A DNA stretch of 64,000 nt from Cordylochernes scorpioides (lineage: Eukaryota; Arthropoda; Arachnida; Pseudoscorpiones; Chernetidae). Position numbers and translations under genes: made by a program. The notes beneath the pieces are model-generated. The model did no database searches. It was not told the DNA's origin and was given only the letters and a program-made list of their open reading frames with translations. How positions within the stretch are numbered: position 1 is the first letter of the stretch; each line of letters starts with the position of its first letter. Location: the NCBI GenBank assembly GCA_030710605.1, contig CP092879.1:19254702-19318701 (forward strand), given 5' to 3'. This document shows, in pieces, positions 1-11,481 of this stretch.

Positions 1-680
1 TGTATGAAATATAGATGCAATTCTACAAATCACTGAAAACCTGGATGGCATGACTTGTAAATTAAAATAAAATGAATTTAAATATGTTTGGGTGAGAGCA
101 CATTTATACATAATAAGAAGAATGTCTAAAGTACCTACCTTTTAGACACAGTTGGGGCTAGCATTTTGTTCTATTTTTTCATAATTGCATAATTATCTTT
201 ATATATTTTTTACTTTGTGTTTACATAAACAATAAGAAGAATGGTCAAATTTTCAACATACCCCTATAGATTAGTATCATTTATTTTTTCCAGCCTATTA
301 TTTGAGTTATAAAATTCAGGGAAAAAATAATCACATCGAAAATTTAATTTAAAAATTATGAAATTAAATATATTTAGATAAAATTATTCGCAATTTACAT
401 CTGTGTTCAATTAAATATCAAAGATAATCATATGTTCATTTGTAAACAAGTGAGAAATTGTGGATTGCTAAATCACGCCTGTCGATAAAAACTTGTCTTT
501 CTCAAACTATTTTAAAAATGACGACGGCTTTAGAAAAAATAACCCGACTTTCCAGTCGAGTTATTAGAATTTTAGGTTGCAATCCCGGCCCAATGACCCT
601 ACAGGGAACAAATACTTATTTAATTGGAACTGGAAAAAGGTATATATTTAAAATTATTCAATAAATTATTAATAATTTCG
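1..680 (+). repeat. 680-bp copy of 59801-60480
   Basis: Bases 1-680 match 59801-60480 throughout, with a single visible substitution. The match runs up to the first N. It may extend beyond the left window edge. The near-identity across non-coding flank, exon and intron points to an assembly duplication or a very recent segmental duplication. Confidence 0.9.
518..639 (+). CDS. LACTB2: LACTB2 exon 1, duplicate copy beside assembly gap
   Basis: The ATG at 518 opens 41 codons, beginning [14 protein letters not shown] and containing [16 protein letters not shown]. This is the conserved N-terminal strand region of LACTB2, a metallo-beta-lactamase fold endoribonuclease, from memory of the family. 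The exon ends at a donor GTATAT (640) in phase 2. The zinc-binding HxHxDH motif belongs to later exons, which are not seen here. The exon and all flank from 1 to 680 repeat 59801-60480 with one mismatch that I can see (406 versus 60206), and the copy stops at the N run. I infer a haplotypic or contig-end duplicate rather than a second gene. Confidence 0.8.
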
Positions 681-780
681 NNNNNNNNNNNNNNNNNNNN
701 NNNNNNNNNNNNNNNNNNNNNNNNNNNNNNNNNNNNNNNNNNNNNNNNNNNNNNNNNNNNNNNNNNNNNNNNNNNNNNNN
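681..780. other. Assembly gap, 100 N
   Basis: Exactly 100 N, the usual placeholder for a gap of unknown size. Sequence to its left and right need not be adjacent in the genome. Confidence 0.98.
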
Positions 781-3690
781 AGAAGTTTGTTTTATGTATA
801 ATAGAAACATTCGTGCTTTAATTATATCATTTCTTATATACAGATGACGTGTTATTGCCTTATAATATAAATAATAAAAGTAATAAAACCTTATATAAAA
901 AGTAAAATTTTCTTTTCAAGAAGAGAAAAAAAAAAAGGTTAACCCCTTGTTAAGTTTATGAATAAAACAGAAATGTGGTGGAATATTTTATATTAATTTC
1001 ATTTTTAAATAATTATTATACAACTAAATGTCGTATATTCTGAGGATATTTTTATAATATTTGAATGCAGTGAAATAGGCGTAAAAAATAATCAAATTAG
1101 TAAAACGTAGTTAAACTTACAAAATATTTATTGTTTACTTTCATAATTATTTTTAATTTTATATTTAACACCATATTTTCATACACTCATAAATATATAA
1201 ATTAATTGCCATCAATCGATCAAGTTTTTAACAATTAAATTTACTGGAAATTTGTTTCTTTTTAATATCATCAAATATTATCTCTACAGACCTTACTGCA
1301 ATAATAAAAGTTATTGAGTGAAAAGGCTTGGCTCATCGGTGGTGAACCCTCTCAGTGGTTTCGCCAAATTAATCTCCGTATCAACAAATATTATCTCTAC
1401 AGAGGCCTTACTGTAATAATAAAAAATATAATAATTGTATGTAATAATTTATAACGATGTAATTTTGCTGTCCTCAAAGCTTATGTCCATAGTTAATCTA
1501 AAATACCCATTCCCATACCCATTCTTGTTGCTGCATCGCAATTAGATAAGGATAATTTCTCAGTAGTCAATCCGCAGGTCGAGGTGAAACATACAGTCCA
1601 ATATAAACTCTGCCAAAAGATCGTCAACATCTAAAACAAAAGGTTAGAGAGCTACACGGAATTCCAAGCTAATACTGTGAGGATCCAAGCTCCAACATTA
1701 TAAAAGGAAGATCGAAAAATTCAATATACAACTTGTAAAAGCGGTATGGTAGATTAAACTGGCGAAACCGCTGGGAGAGTTCACCACTGATGAGCCAAGC
1801 CCTCTCATTAAATTTCCCATTGCTGTAAAGACAATATAAATTGTTTAATTTTTAAAAAAAGAACCATACGTGTCTATAATAGTTCGAATTATCGTAATAA
1901 GAAATACCATATTTTATTTTGTACCGTGACTTTCTCAACTAAAACTTTATTGACAAATCAAATGAATTTTGGAAGAATCAGGTGAAAATTAAGTACATAG
2001 AACATAGTGTACAGGAATAGATTTCTTACAAATGAACTTGGCTTCAAATTTATATATATTAGAGTTCTCAAAATATTTTTATATATTGGAACAAAATTTT
2101 AAAATTGTAAAGATTTTAAAATCGTTAAGTTTTTAATAATCATGTGAAGATTAGTCTAAAAAGTAATAGTAATAATCATTTAATAAAACGTTTTCAAATT
2201 ATTTGAACTTTTTTAATCTTTTGATAAATTTTCTTTTTTCGCAAATATACATGAAACTTGAACTTTTCTACATATACAAACGGTCTTATTTATATTGATA
2301 ATCTCCAATGACAGTTTGTATATCTGCAATTATATATTTACGTTTCGTGAATTTTTGTGAAAAAGAGAAATTTCCTGAAATTTTAAAGGTTTAAAATAAA
2401 AGAGTTGGCAATTCAAATAACTTGTAAACGTATAGATTTACAAAGTTCATATGCGCTAAGAAAGCTTTACGTAATAAAAGCCAAACGTAATGGATGACAA
2501 TCTCAACATTTGAGTATATTTCTACCAGAAATTATCCCAAAGAGACTAAATGATTGTCTTACCTCTTTAACTTGGCTACCGCTGATGTTATTTAACGTTT
2601 TAAGAGGAATGTCCATTATGTCTTCCAATGACTGACTAACTGTTCACTTCTTGGTTTCAAACCCTCTCGATCATGATGAGACATATTTTAACTACGTCAT
2701 CAAAGTCATATATATTTGGAGTTTTTCCATCAATATTAAAGCGTAGTTTATTTAATTTTATGTTAGTTTGCATGCTTTTAAGTTTTAGCTTTTACTAGGT
2801 TTATTTATTTAGATTGGAATGGAAGGTTGTTGCTATATAAATTTGTGTATCATCAATTATAGTGAAGACTGTTCGTTATTACTGAAGAATAAAACTTCTT
2901 TTTCTACTTCCCTCTTTCAGCAATTATTTTTCTAACGCGACAATGTAATTGCACATTGCATCATTTAAAGTAATATATTTGCATATTGTATCTTCAAAAT
3001 AGAAGTAGTGTTTCGTAATATAGTTTTTTTTTTTTTAATAAATAAAAATGTAAAATGAGTTGAATAGGCTGCAATATATATATTTTGGGAGATATTATAA
3101 TCTAAGGGTAGGTTTTCCAACTTTTACTAATCATGAAGTGATTTTACTACAACCTTTCAAATAAATAAAATGTATAATGAGTTAAATGCAAATATTTAGG
3201 TGAAGAAAGAGAAAAACTCTTTAAAACACCTCTGGAGATTTAGCAACCCACTACAGACGCTGAGAACTATTTCAGAACAAAAATTTATAGCAATAGAACT
3301 CTATAATTTCTACAGATCAATTGTAAATAGATTCATACGCAAAAGAGGTAGTGAGGAAAGTTTTAGAACAGATTTGTAAATAAATCCCTTTTCAAACAAA
3401 GGCTCACGTGCACATGGTGAAAGAGAGAAAAAATTACTGTATTATTTTGTTGTTGTGTGGCGAATCTATACAGGGCAATGGGCCCTAATAAAAGCCTTTT
3501 TGTTGTTGTTGTATAATGAGTTAAATAGGATTGTAACATACATATAATGGGAGATATTATAATCTAAGGGTAGATTTTCTAACTTTTACAAATCTTGAGG
3601 GGATTTACCGCAACGTTTCAAATAAATAAATAGTATAAAGTATTGAATAGGGTTGTAATATAAAATATGGGAGATATTACGAACTATTAG
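781..3690. other. AT-rich non-coding stretch with foldback-repeat fragments
   Basis: No gene is seen. It holds two diverged cores of the foldback family (about 1318-1380 on minus and 1742-1830 on plus). A short AT-rich motif ending in a rule-like 'ggagatattataatctaagg' phrase recurs near 3088, 3549 and 3670. The rest is unremarkable AT-rich sequence. Confidence 0.6.
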
Positions 3691-3699
3691 ATAATAAAA

Positions 3700-3916
3700 G
3701 GCATATATTGGATTTAATAAAATATTTATTTTGCCAATATTTCGGCTGGCTGAACGCCAACCTTTATCGAGGCATTACATTTTTGTATACACAAACTCAG
3801 CGCCGCATAGTGTTATACAAAAATGTAAAGCCTCGAAAAAGGTTGGCGTTCAGCCAGCCGAAATATAGGCAAAATAAATATTTTATTAAATCCAATATAT
3901 GCCTTTTATTATCTAA
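3700..3916. repeat. Palindromic repeat with hammerhead-like arms
   Basis: Two arms of about 95 bases are inverted around a spacer near 3790-3812. Each arm, read outward, has a 7-bp hairpin (GGTTGGC / GCCAGCC, loop GTTCA) followed by GAAA. That is the stem II plus GAAA part of a hammerhead. The CUGANGA box is replaced by TCGATAA in one arm and TCGAAAA in the other, so self-cleavage is not expected. The outer flank (near 3895-3950) resembles 50420-50470 inside a ribozyme-bearing repeat, which supports common ancestry. Confidence 0.6.
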
Positions 3917-4074
3917 TGAATTAAGTATGGATTGCTCTATTTTCAAAATTACAAACTATGGATATAGACTTTCCAACTTTTATAAATTCTGTGTTGTGGT
4001 GATTTTACTGAGTTTTCAAATAAATAAAGTATAAAATAAGTTGACTAGGGTTGAAATAAATATTCAGAGTGGGA

Positions 4075-4215
4075 TAACAACCTCTACCACAATTAATCAA
4101 GAATGGGTATTTGACCAATTCTGGAATAATCAACGATTATAGTTGATATTTATTCCGACAGATAGCGCACCATTACAACTTTTAGTTGCACCATCAGGAG
4201 ATGCCTTTGTTACTT
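4075..4215 (+). repeat. Fragment of the ribozyme-repeat family (no ribozyme left)
   Basis: Similar to the outer part of the 50701 and 33255 repeats: TTAATCAAGAA, a TTCTGGAATAAT block, TATTTATTCCGACAGAT and a terminal ATCAGGAGATGCC, in inverse order. No CUGANGA or GAAA box is present. Confidence 0.5.
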
Positions 4216-4439
4216 AACTCTACCAATAGGTTTTTATAAATCTTTTAGTTATGATACTCATATTGACTAACTTTTAAAATTTTATTTAAAATTATTTAAA
4301 AAAAAAATAATTTTTGGCTTGATGGTAGAATAACTATTTTATTTATATCACAATTTTTTCCTTCTACTTAAACTTTAAAGGAATGGAATACTGAAGAGTC
4401 TAGGACGTTATTTTAATAAGTTTTATACTTTTACCCACA

Positions 4440-4650
4440 CACATCGATATATTTGTGGTAGATTAAACTGACGAAACCCCTGGGAAGGTTCACCACTGTT
4501 GAGCTAGAGCCTCCCATTAAATTTCCATTGCAGTAAAGGCAGTATAATTTTTTTAATTTTTTAAAAAGATTCATACGCGTCTATAATAGTTTCGATTTTT
4601 CATAACAGATGGCGCTCTAATGCATCATAATATAACTCTAATATAACCTT
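4440..4650 (+). repeat. Foldback repeat family, diverged copy
   Basis: It carries the family core (a GGTAGATTAAACTG block, then CGAAACC, then a GGTTCACCACT-like block), followed by an arm with CAGTAAAGGCAGTA and ACGCGTCTATAATAGTTTC. It ends in CATAACAGATGGCGCTC, an end also seen at about 54615. The Tc1 element at 4658 lies directly after it. Confidence 0.6.
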
Positions 4651-4657
4651 ACTAATA

Positions 4658-6076
4658 CACTGCGTGACATTGAAAATGGAACACCAAGAAATAGTGGCCA
4701 GAAAATTATGCAAATTTCAGGGTAGACGCGCCTAACCGAGTTATGCAAATGATGTAAAATGCGCAGCTCTCGTGCGCACATGGAGCAAGATATAAGGGAA
4801 GGAACTTGCATAAAGGACAGTATTCGTGTCGTTATTTCTTCAAGGAAAATTATTGTAGAAATTTTGTTCTTGTGTCAAAAGACACGTGTAATAACAGAGA
4901 ATGCCAGGTCATCGTAAAAGGAGGCAGTTCAAGCAGACAGACGCTTTTACGAGGGGCATGGTGATCGGACTGAAAAGGGCAGGTTGGTCCATACGTCAAA
5001 TCGCAGCTGATACACACCTTGGTGCGTCCACGGTGCACCGACTGTGGAGAAGATGGTTGGAACAAGGAAATGTGGCAATTTATAGGAATGTCGGTGCAAC
5101 CAGAGTGACGTCAGCACGTGTGGATCGGCGTATCCTTCGACAAGCAGTGGCGGCCCCACAAGCCACTTGTACCGCCATCCTGCAACATGTGCAAGACACC
5201 CTAGATCATTCCATCTCGACCAGAACCATTTCCCGTCGATTGGTTGCTAATGGCTTGCACTCATGCCGTCCGCTAAGAAGACTGCCATTGACCCCACCGA
5301 ATAGGCGCCAACGTTTGGATTGGTGCCGGGCTAGATCGACGTGGATGACGGAATGGCACAGGGTCGTGTTCTCAGATGAGTCGCGTTTCTGCTTGTCCAG
5401 TGATAGTCGCCGTGTACGCGTGTGGCGTCGACGTGGAGAAGGGTCCAATCCGGCAGCAATTGTGGAACGCCCCACCGTGCGACAACGTGGAATCATGGTT
5501 TGGGGCGCAATCGCGTATGATTCCAGGTCACCTTTACTTCGTATTCAGGGCACTATGACGGCCCAACGATACGTTGATGATGTGCTGCGACCGGTGACAC
5601 TCCCCTACCTTCAGGGGGTACCCAATGCCCTTTATCAGCAGGATAACGCCCGACCGCACACTGCTCGCATTAGCCAACAAGCTCTGCAAGATGTACAGAT
5701 GCTTCCCTGGCCACCGTACTCTCCTGATCTCTCACCAATCGAGCACGTCTGGGACATCATTGGACGCCGTTTGCATGCCTTGCCACAGCCGCGTTCAGAA
5801 GACGAACTGTGGCAAATGGTTGAGAGGGAATGGAGAGCCATCCCTCAGGACGCCATCCGTACTCTGATTGACTCTCTACCTAGACGTGTTGCTGCGTGCA
5901 TCGCCGTCCGCGGTGGTCCTACTTGCTACTAAGCCGACGCCGTTCTCGCTCTGTATTATGACTATCATTTTGAAATAAAGATCACTTATTGTTCGTCCCT
6001 GTCTCTCTCTGTCTGCCGAGTTTCATCACTTCCTGGCCACTATTTCTTGGTGTTCCATTTTCAATGTCACGCAGTG
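4658..6076 (+). mobile_element. Complete Tc1-type DNA transposon
   Basis: The 1419-bp element has perfect 44-bp terminal inverted repeats (4658-4701 and 6033-6076, starting CACTGCGTGACATTG). TA target duplications lie at 4656-4657 and 6077-6078. It contains one uninterrupted transposase ORF. Perfect repeats and an open frame suggest a young, possibly still mobile copy. It is GC-richer than its surroundings, as expected for a recent arrival. Confidence 0.95.
4901..5932 (+). CDS. Tc1-type transposase, intact, 343 aa
   Basis: The enzyme would cut and re-insert the element at TA sites. The N-terminus carries a helix-turn-helix DNA-binding region: residues 17-50 with GMVIGLKRAGWSIRQIA and STVHRLWRRW, followed by a second one. 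The catalytic triad is visible as VVFSDESRF (first D), YQQDNARPHTA (second D) and SPIEHVWD (E). I count 32 residues between the second D and the E, where classical Tc1 has 34. The start ATG at 4901 lies about 200 bases inside the left repeat, and the length is normal for the family. No stops or frameshifts are seen. It is host-independent and unrelated to nearby genes. Confidence 0.93.
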   Translation: MPGHRKRRQFKQTDAFTRGMVIGLKRAGWSIRQIAADTHLGASTVHRLWRRWLEQGNVAIYRNVGATRVTSARVDRRILRQAVAAPQATCTAILQHVQDTLDHSISTRTISRRLVANGLHSCRPLRRLPLTPPNRRQRLDWCRARSTWMTEWHRVVFSDESRFCLSSDSRRVRVWRRRGEGSNPAAIVERPTVRQRGIMVWGAIAYDSRSPLLRIQGTMTAQRYVDDVLRPVTLPYLQGVPNALYQQDNARPHTARISQQALQDVQMLPWPPYSPDLSPIEHVWDIIGRRLHALPQPRSEDELWQMVEREWRAIPQDAIRTLIDSLPRRVAACIAVRGGPTCY

Positions 6077-6084
6077 TATAAGAA

Positions 6085-6460
6085 ATAGAAGCATCAAAGC
6101 ACGAATGCTTGTTTTATACATAAATCTAACTGCTTCTGTCCTTACAGCGGTGAAAAAAATATTGGAAGGGCTTGGCTCATCAGTGGTGAACCCTCCCAGC
6201 GTTTTCGCCAATTTAATTTACCAGACCGCTTCTTAGAGCTCTAATACTGTATTGGACGATTATGCTTATATATTCTGAAATAATGAGTGGAATCTTAGAA
6301 CTGGTATTTAAGAAAACTATGGACATAAGCTTTTAAGACAGCATAACTACATATAAATCGCAGTAAGGACAGTAGAAGTTTGTTTTATGTTTAAAAGAAA
6401 CATTTGTGCTTTGATTTCTTATATATATATGCCACGTTATCGACTTATAATTAACCTTAC
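6085..6460 (-). repeat. Foldback repeat family copy
   Basis: Long inverted arms (about 6090-6160 and 6355-6425) share GCATCAAAGCACGAATG-like and TTCTGTCCTTAC blocks. The family core lies between them on minus (near 6170-6230). It lies just outside the Tc1 element, and its outer end shows no clear target duplication. Confidence 0.65.
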
Positions 6461-6523
6461 TGATGTTTACAAATACGCTCCTACAAGAGTTGTCCGAACC
6501 GGATAATTTAGAAGGTAAATATA

Positions 6524-6870
6524 GTTGCACTGGGCTGCGGTTTGGCAGATTCTTCAGTCTTGAGTCTCTCCTCAGACGTGTCTTGTATCTTTCCAGAACG
6601 TGTCTCAACTATCTTACAAGGTTAAACCAGTCAATAATAAGACAACTATAAATTTAGGTAGCACCTAGAATATCTCTTTATTTATCATATCAAATTTTAA
6701 AGCATGTGGGGTATTTAGTGTATCAAAATACAAATGTTTTATAGTACATAATATTTTATAGTAATAATCTGTTTTATAAAAATAAATAAATGTATAATTT
6801 AACTTTTAAATATATTAAAAATAATATTATAAATAATTTTAAAAATACGCGCATTAATCATGATGCAACA
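6524..6870 (-). repeat. 3' LTR of element A
   Basis: 347 bases matching 11393-12104 once the inserted foldback repeat is removed. It contains a mutated copy of the gag start region: the ATG reads ATA here. It represents the empty-site version of the foldback insertion in the other LTR. Confidence 0.88.
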
Positions 6871-9800
6871 CTTCCCCCTCTTCAGAGGTCGTCACGTCCT
6901 CGTGAGTGACCTCATCAATTCTTTCAAAATAGGGTTTGAGTCTTGAGACATGGACAATCAATGGGTCTTGGCCAGGATTATCTTTCGGCTCAATTAAGTA
7001 ATTTACGTTGGACAGCTTCTTTAATATTCGATATGGGCCAAAATATTTTCTCAATAGTTTTTCACATTTTCCGATTTTCCTGACTGGTGTCCAAACTGCC
7101 ACTAAATGTCCTGGTTCATAGATTCTCTCGTTGTGTTTTTTGTCATAGTTTCTTTTCATTCTTTCCTGAGTCTTCTCTGTGTTGTTAATGACTACCTGTC
7201 TCGTCCTTGCTATTTTATCTAAGTAGTTTTCTATATATTCTTCGTAATCGTCCATGTTACTGTCCGTTGGGATATTCTCGTCGTCTAAGAGGGACATGGG
7301 TTCCCTCCCAAACAACAGGAAAAATGGAGAGTAGCCTGTGGTTTCTTGAATTGTGGTATTATACGCGTGGGTGATAAAAGGAAGGATTTCGTCCCAGTTC
7401 TTCTGATCCGTATTCACATACATGCTGATCATATTGATTAAAGTTCTATTTAGCCGTTCCGTTAGTCCGTTAGTCTGGGGGTGGTAGCTCGTTGTGAAGC
7501 AATGTTTAACTTTGAACATTTTCATAACCTCCTTCATCAAATTGCTAGTGAATTGTGAACCTCTGTCGCTGATAAGAAATCTTGGAGCCCCGTGACGTAA
7601 AAATATATGTTCGATTAAAAATGTAGACTTCTTTCACTGTCGCTTCTGGTACTGCCTTTGTTTCAGCATACTTGGTATAATAATCCGTTAACACAATTAT
7701 CCATTTCCTTCTTATTTTCGTTGATGGCAAGGGGCCAACAAAGTCAATTCCGATTCTTTCAAAAGGGTAGTTAGCTGGGGGAATAGGTTGTAGAAGTCCA
7801 GCTGGCAACTGATTTGAACCTTTCCGACTTTGGCAAAGATGGCACGTCTTTACAAATTCGGAAACATCTTTCAGCATGGAAGGCCAATAGTATTTATTCT
7901 TCAATCGGTATGTGGTTCTGGCGACGCCCAAATGGCCATTCAGCATATGGTTGTGGTATTCACTCATGATTTCTTTCCTTCTCTTCTTTGGCACTACCAG
8001 CAACCATTCTCTACCTTCAGGATTTGGATTTTTCTTGTAGAGACACCCATTTTCTTCTTTAAAGTTCTGTGTAGTTGAACGCTTGTTTCCACTAAGGTTC
8101 TCCTTAATATTCTCAATAAAATCGTCCTTTTCGTCTATTATTTGATTCAAAAATAGTCTTTCATAATCCTCGTCCCATTTGTTTTCTGGTAAGGGTCCTC
8201 TAGATAGACCATCAGCGTCCAGATGTTTTTTTCCCGATTTGTGAATAATTTCGAAATTATATTCCTGAATCTTCAGTGCCCATCGTGCTAATCGACCGGT
8301 CGGATCTTTTAAATTCTTAAGCCAGCAAAGTGCGTGATGATCAGTGACGATTTTAAAGTGCCTTCCATATAAATAGGGCCGTAATTTTGATATCGACCAC
8401 ACTACAGCTAAACATTCCTTTTCGGTGGTTGAATAATTTTGCTCAGGTTTACTTAGGGTTCGGCTCAAATATGATATTACCTTCTCTTCGCCACCGATAT
8501 TTTGAATTAGTGTTGCGCCTAAGCCGATGTTAGAGGCATCTGTGTGAATGCAGGTGGCTGCATTTGGATCAAAGTAACCTAAAATTGGCGGATTCATAAG
8601 AGCTTTTTTAAGGTTTTGGAACGCTTCTTCCTGTTTTCCTGTCCAGATAAAATGCACATTTTTTCTGATGAGACTGGTCAATGGGTCAGCGATTAATGAG
8701 AAATCTTTAATAAATTTTCTATAATATGAGCACATTCCTAGGAATGATTGCACTTCTTTGGCCTTCTTGGGCTGAGGAAAATCTCTAACGGCTTTGATAT
8801 TATATTCGGCAGGTTTTATACCCTCTTGGTTGGTTATATGTCCAAGGATCTCAAGTTCCTCGAAAGCAAATCTGCATTTCTTGGCGTTCAGTTTTAAATT
8901 AGATTCGCTGAAGCATCTGAGGACAGCTTCAAGTCTTTTAATGTGGGTTGGAAAGTCCGAGCTGTATATAATCACATCGTCCAGGTAGCAAAGGCAAATC
9001 TGCCATCTCAGATTTCCGAGGACATTGTCCATGTTCCTCTCAAAAGTAGCAGGGGCGTTGCATAGACCGAAGGGCATTACGTTGAATTCATATAACCCAT
9101 GTGCAGTAGTGAAAGCCGTCTTCTCTTTGTCTCTCTCTTCAATTTCGACTTGCCAATATCCCGATTTGAGATCTATTGCTGAGAAGTACTTGGATCCTTG
9201 GAGAGTATCCATTACATCATCAATTCTTGGGATTGGATAAACATCCTTCACTGTTACTTCATTTAATTTCCTGTAGTCCACACAAAATCTGTATTTGCCA
9301 TCTCGTTTTTTGACCAATATAACGATAAAGGACCAGGGACTTGAAGATTGTCTAATTATTCCTTCTTCGAGCATCTCGTCTATTTGATCCTTTATGATGG
9401 TTCGTTCCTTAGCGCTTACCCGGTAAGGCTTGTGCTTTATCGGTTTTGCGTCTTCTGTATGAATCTGATGTTTTGCCAAATTGGTCCTACCTAAGCTCGA
9501 TGAGAACAAATCAGTATACTTGGCCAAAATTTGTTTTAACCTCTCTTGTTCTTTAAATGATAATTTTTTGTTTATTTGAAATTGTATTTCGTCATTTTCA
9601 TTCTGCTTCTCTTTATTCTCTATAAAATTTACCCCTGCAGGAAGACTTCCATAAGCCAATGTTTGGTCTTTCATGATTTTTAAAGGTCGAGGATAAGGGT
9701 TCGTTATCCAGATATGGGTTTTCTTATCCGTGACAGTAAGCAAACTTCTTGCCAATCGAAGACCATTTGTTTGAGTCATTCTGTTTTTCTCTTCGATGAC

Positions 9801-9895
9801 ATATTCGCCATCCTCTGCTTCTATTGAGGCCCTAATCAATTTAATAGATAGTTTAGGTATAACGGTATCTGTAGTTCTCTTTATTTTTTTAGATC
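6854..9895 (-). pseudogene. pol: Pol of element A: reverse transcriptase, RNase H, integrase
   Basis: The main ORF (9839-7545) contains RT motifs VDYRKLN, DLKSGYWQV, FGLCNAPATF and the active site CYLDDVI. These are followed by RNase H (HTDASNIGLGA) and an integrase HHCC finger (HNHMLNGHLGVAR, CHLCQ) with the first catalytic D (GIDFVGP). The frame breaks near 7613 at a run of five T. Integrase resumes at 7540-6854 with YHPQTNGLTERLNR (catalytic E region) and ends with LHHD inside the 3' LTR. The protease-to-RT boundary has a seven-A run plus stop, so RT is in the -1 frame relative to protease. The break at the T run looks like an indel, biological or from sequencing. Confidence 0.88.
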
Positions 9896-9973
9896 ATAAT
9901 TGCTTACGTCATGATTACTTATCAAATTATATTTTATTGTTTCTCGTTTACAATCAATTTTAGCATTCATTTT

Positions 9974-10327
9974 TTAAAGGAAATCTCGTCCAAGAATAAG
10001 AGTTCGTAGATGCGCGTCCATTACTACAAATTCGTGGGATAATTCAGTGTCATCAATTTTTAAATCTAAAATAATGCTACCTACCATATCTAATTTTTTC
10101 CCATCGGGTCCTGAACACGTTTTAGTGAGACTATTTATTTCACGGCCAGCAAAAAGTGCTGTTCTTAGGTCAACCACTGGAAGATCGGCGCCTGTATCAA
10201 TCAAAGCTTCGCATAACCCTATCTTGTCCACATTAATATTAATTTTGTACCTAGGGTCCAACTTTCTAATTCCATTTATGGTCGACTTGCTTTGATTGAA
10301 GGAATCAGGCGCAACACTTAGTTTAAA
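9974..10327 (-). pseudogene. Protease of element A
   Basis: Retroviral-type aspartic protease. It has LIDTGADLPVVD (catalytic D-T-G) and LILGRDFL near the end. Its frame is -1 relative to gag and joins it through a TTTAAAC heptamer at 10321-10327, directly before the gag stop (10318-10320). An in-frame TAA at 9974-9976 cuts it off after GRDFL. The sequence after that stop still reads like the usual linker to RT, so the stop is probably a mutation. Confidence 0.82.
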
Positions 10328-11481
10328 TCTTCCAACACGGAATATCTATTCCGTGTAGGAATATTCGTTTGTGTGTCATTACAAACATCCGCATAGAGGC
10401 GAGGCCATGTATAATCTTTCCTTTCGTCCATTTGAAGATTTTCTTGGCTCTTGTCTTGGGAAACTGAGGGGTCCTCTTCTACGATCCTCACAAACTTGAC
10501 TCTGCAATACCGCGCTACGTGTCCTGGCTTGTTACACTTGAAACATATTGGTCTCCCGTCTTCTGTCCTATTCCTGTTTGAATCTGGACTCTTATTGTAT
10601 GTTTTCCTTGGGTAGACCGGTTTTGGCTCAGGATTGGGAGTGTAAAATCGTCTAGGGGAAGATACCTGGGGCAGCGGCTTGTTCTGGTAGTACCTTGGAG
10701 CGGGAGCCTGGGGCTTGGGCGTGTTCTGGTAGTATCTCGGAGCGGGGGCCTGGGGCTTGGAGGTGTTCTGGTCTGGTCTTCTGAACGACGGAGCGTTCTT
10801 CCATTACTCTTGATGATGGAAACGAGGAGAGCGTGGTCCATTATATAGAGCCTTTGATTTTTCTATACGTTCTTGATAATTATTTTCAAACAAATCCATC
10901 TTTTTACACAATCTTAGGAGTTCGTTGGTATTCTTAGGAGGGTTTAAATAGAGGGCAAAAGAATATTCTTTCTTTAACCCTCCAATAACCCAATTTATTT
11001 TATTCTTCTCTTCCATTTGGGGGTCGACCTTGTTGCACAGAACCAGGATATCCTCTGCAAACCTGATTGCAGGTTCATTCCACTGCTGCATTCTGTTCAG
11101 CCTCATCTTCAATTCTTCTTTGTTGGCGTCTGAGCCAAAATCCTGAATTAGGCGGCTCTTGAAATGTTCCCATCTGGTAAAACTTATCTTGTGTAGGTCC
11201 AGCCAGGTTTTGGCGCTACCAATCATGTTCATGGCTGCATAGCGAGAAATAATATATTCTGCCCAGTGGTACAGGAAGCCAATTTCTTCAAGGGACTCAA
11301 TCCATGGGCGAGGGTCTTCTGTTCCATCATATTTGGGGATGTCTATGTTGGGGTTCAAAACAACTGGGTCGGCACTTGCATCTCTACCAATTGTTGCACT
11401 GGGCTGCGGTTTGGCAGATTCTTCAGTCTTGAGTCTCTCCTCAGACGTGTCTTGCATCTTTCCAGAACGTGTCTCAACCAT
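10318..11481 (-). pseudogene. gag: Gag of element A with zinc knuckle
   Basis: The ATG at 11481 begins MVETRSGK. A capsid-like region follows (WIESLEEIGFLYHWAEY, then LNRMQQWNEPAIRFAEDI). A single in-frame TAA at 10804-10806 interrupts it. The same frame then continues with two copies of a KPQAPAPRYYQN repeat and a CCHC zinc knuckle (CFKCNKPGHVARYC) near 10510-10550, and ends at 10318. The start codon and about 29 codons lie within the LTR, an unusual arrangement. The stop at 10804 fits a CAA to TAA change. Confidence 0.85.
10321..10327 (-). promoter_or_regulatory. Gag-pro -1 ribosomal frameshift heptamer
   Basis: On minus the gag frame reads T-TTA-AAC then TAA stop. U UUA AAC is one of the classical -1 slippery heptamers. 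A -1 slip leads straight into the protease ORF. Frame relation and position fit; no downstream pseudoknot was assessed. Confidence 0.7.

Noticed and set aside
5206..5867. Antisense and out-of-frame ORFs inside the Tc1 element.
   Set aside because: Shadows of the transposase frame, with no independent motifs.
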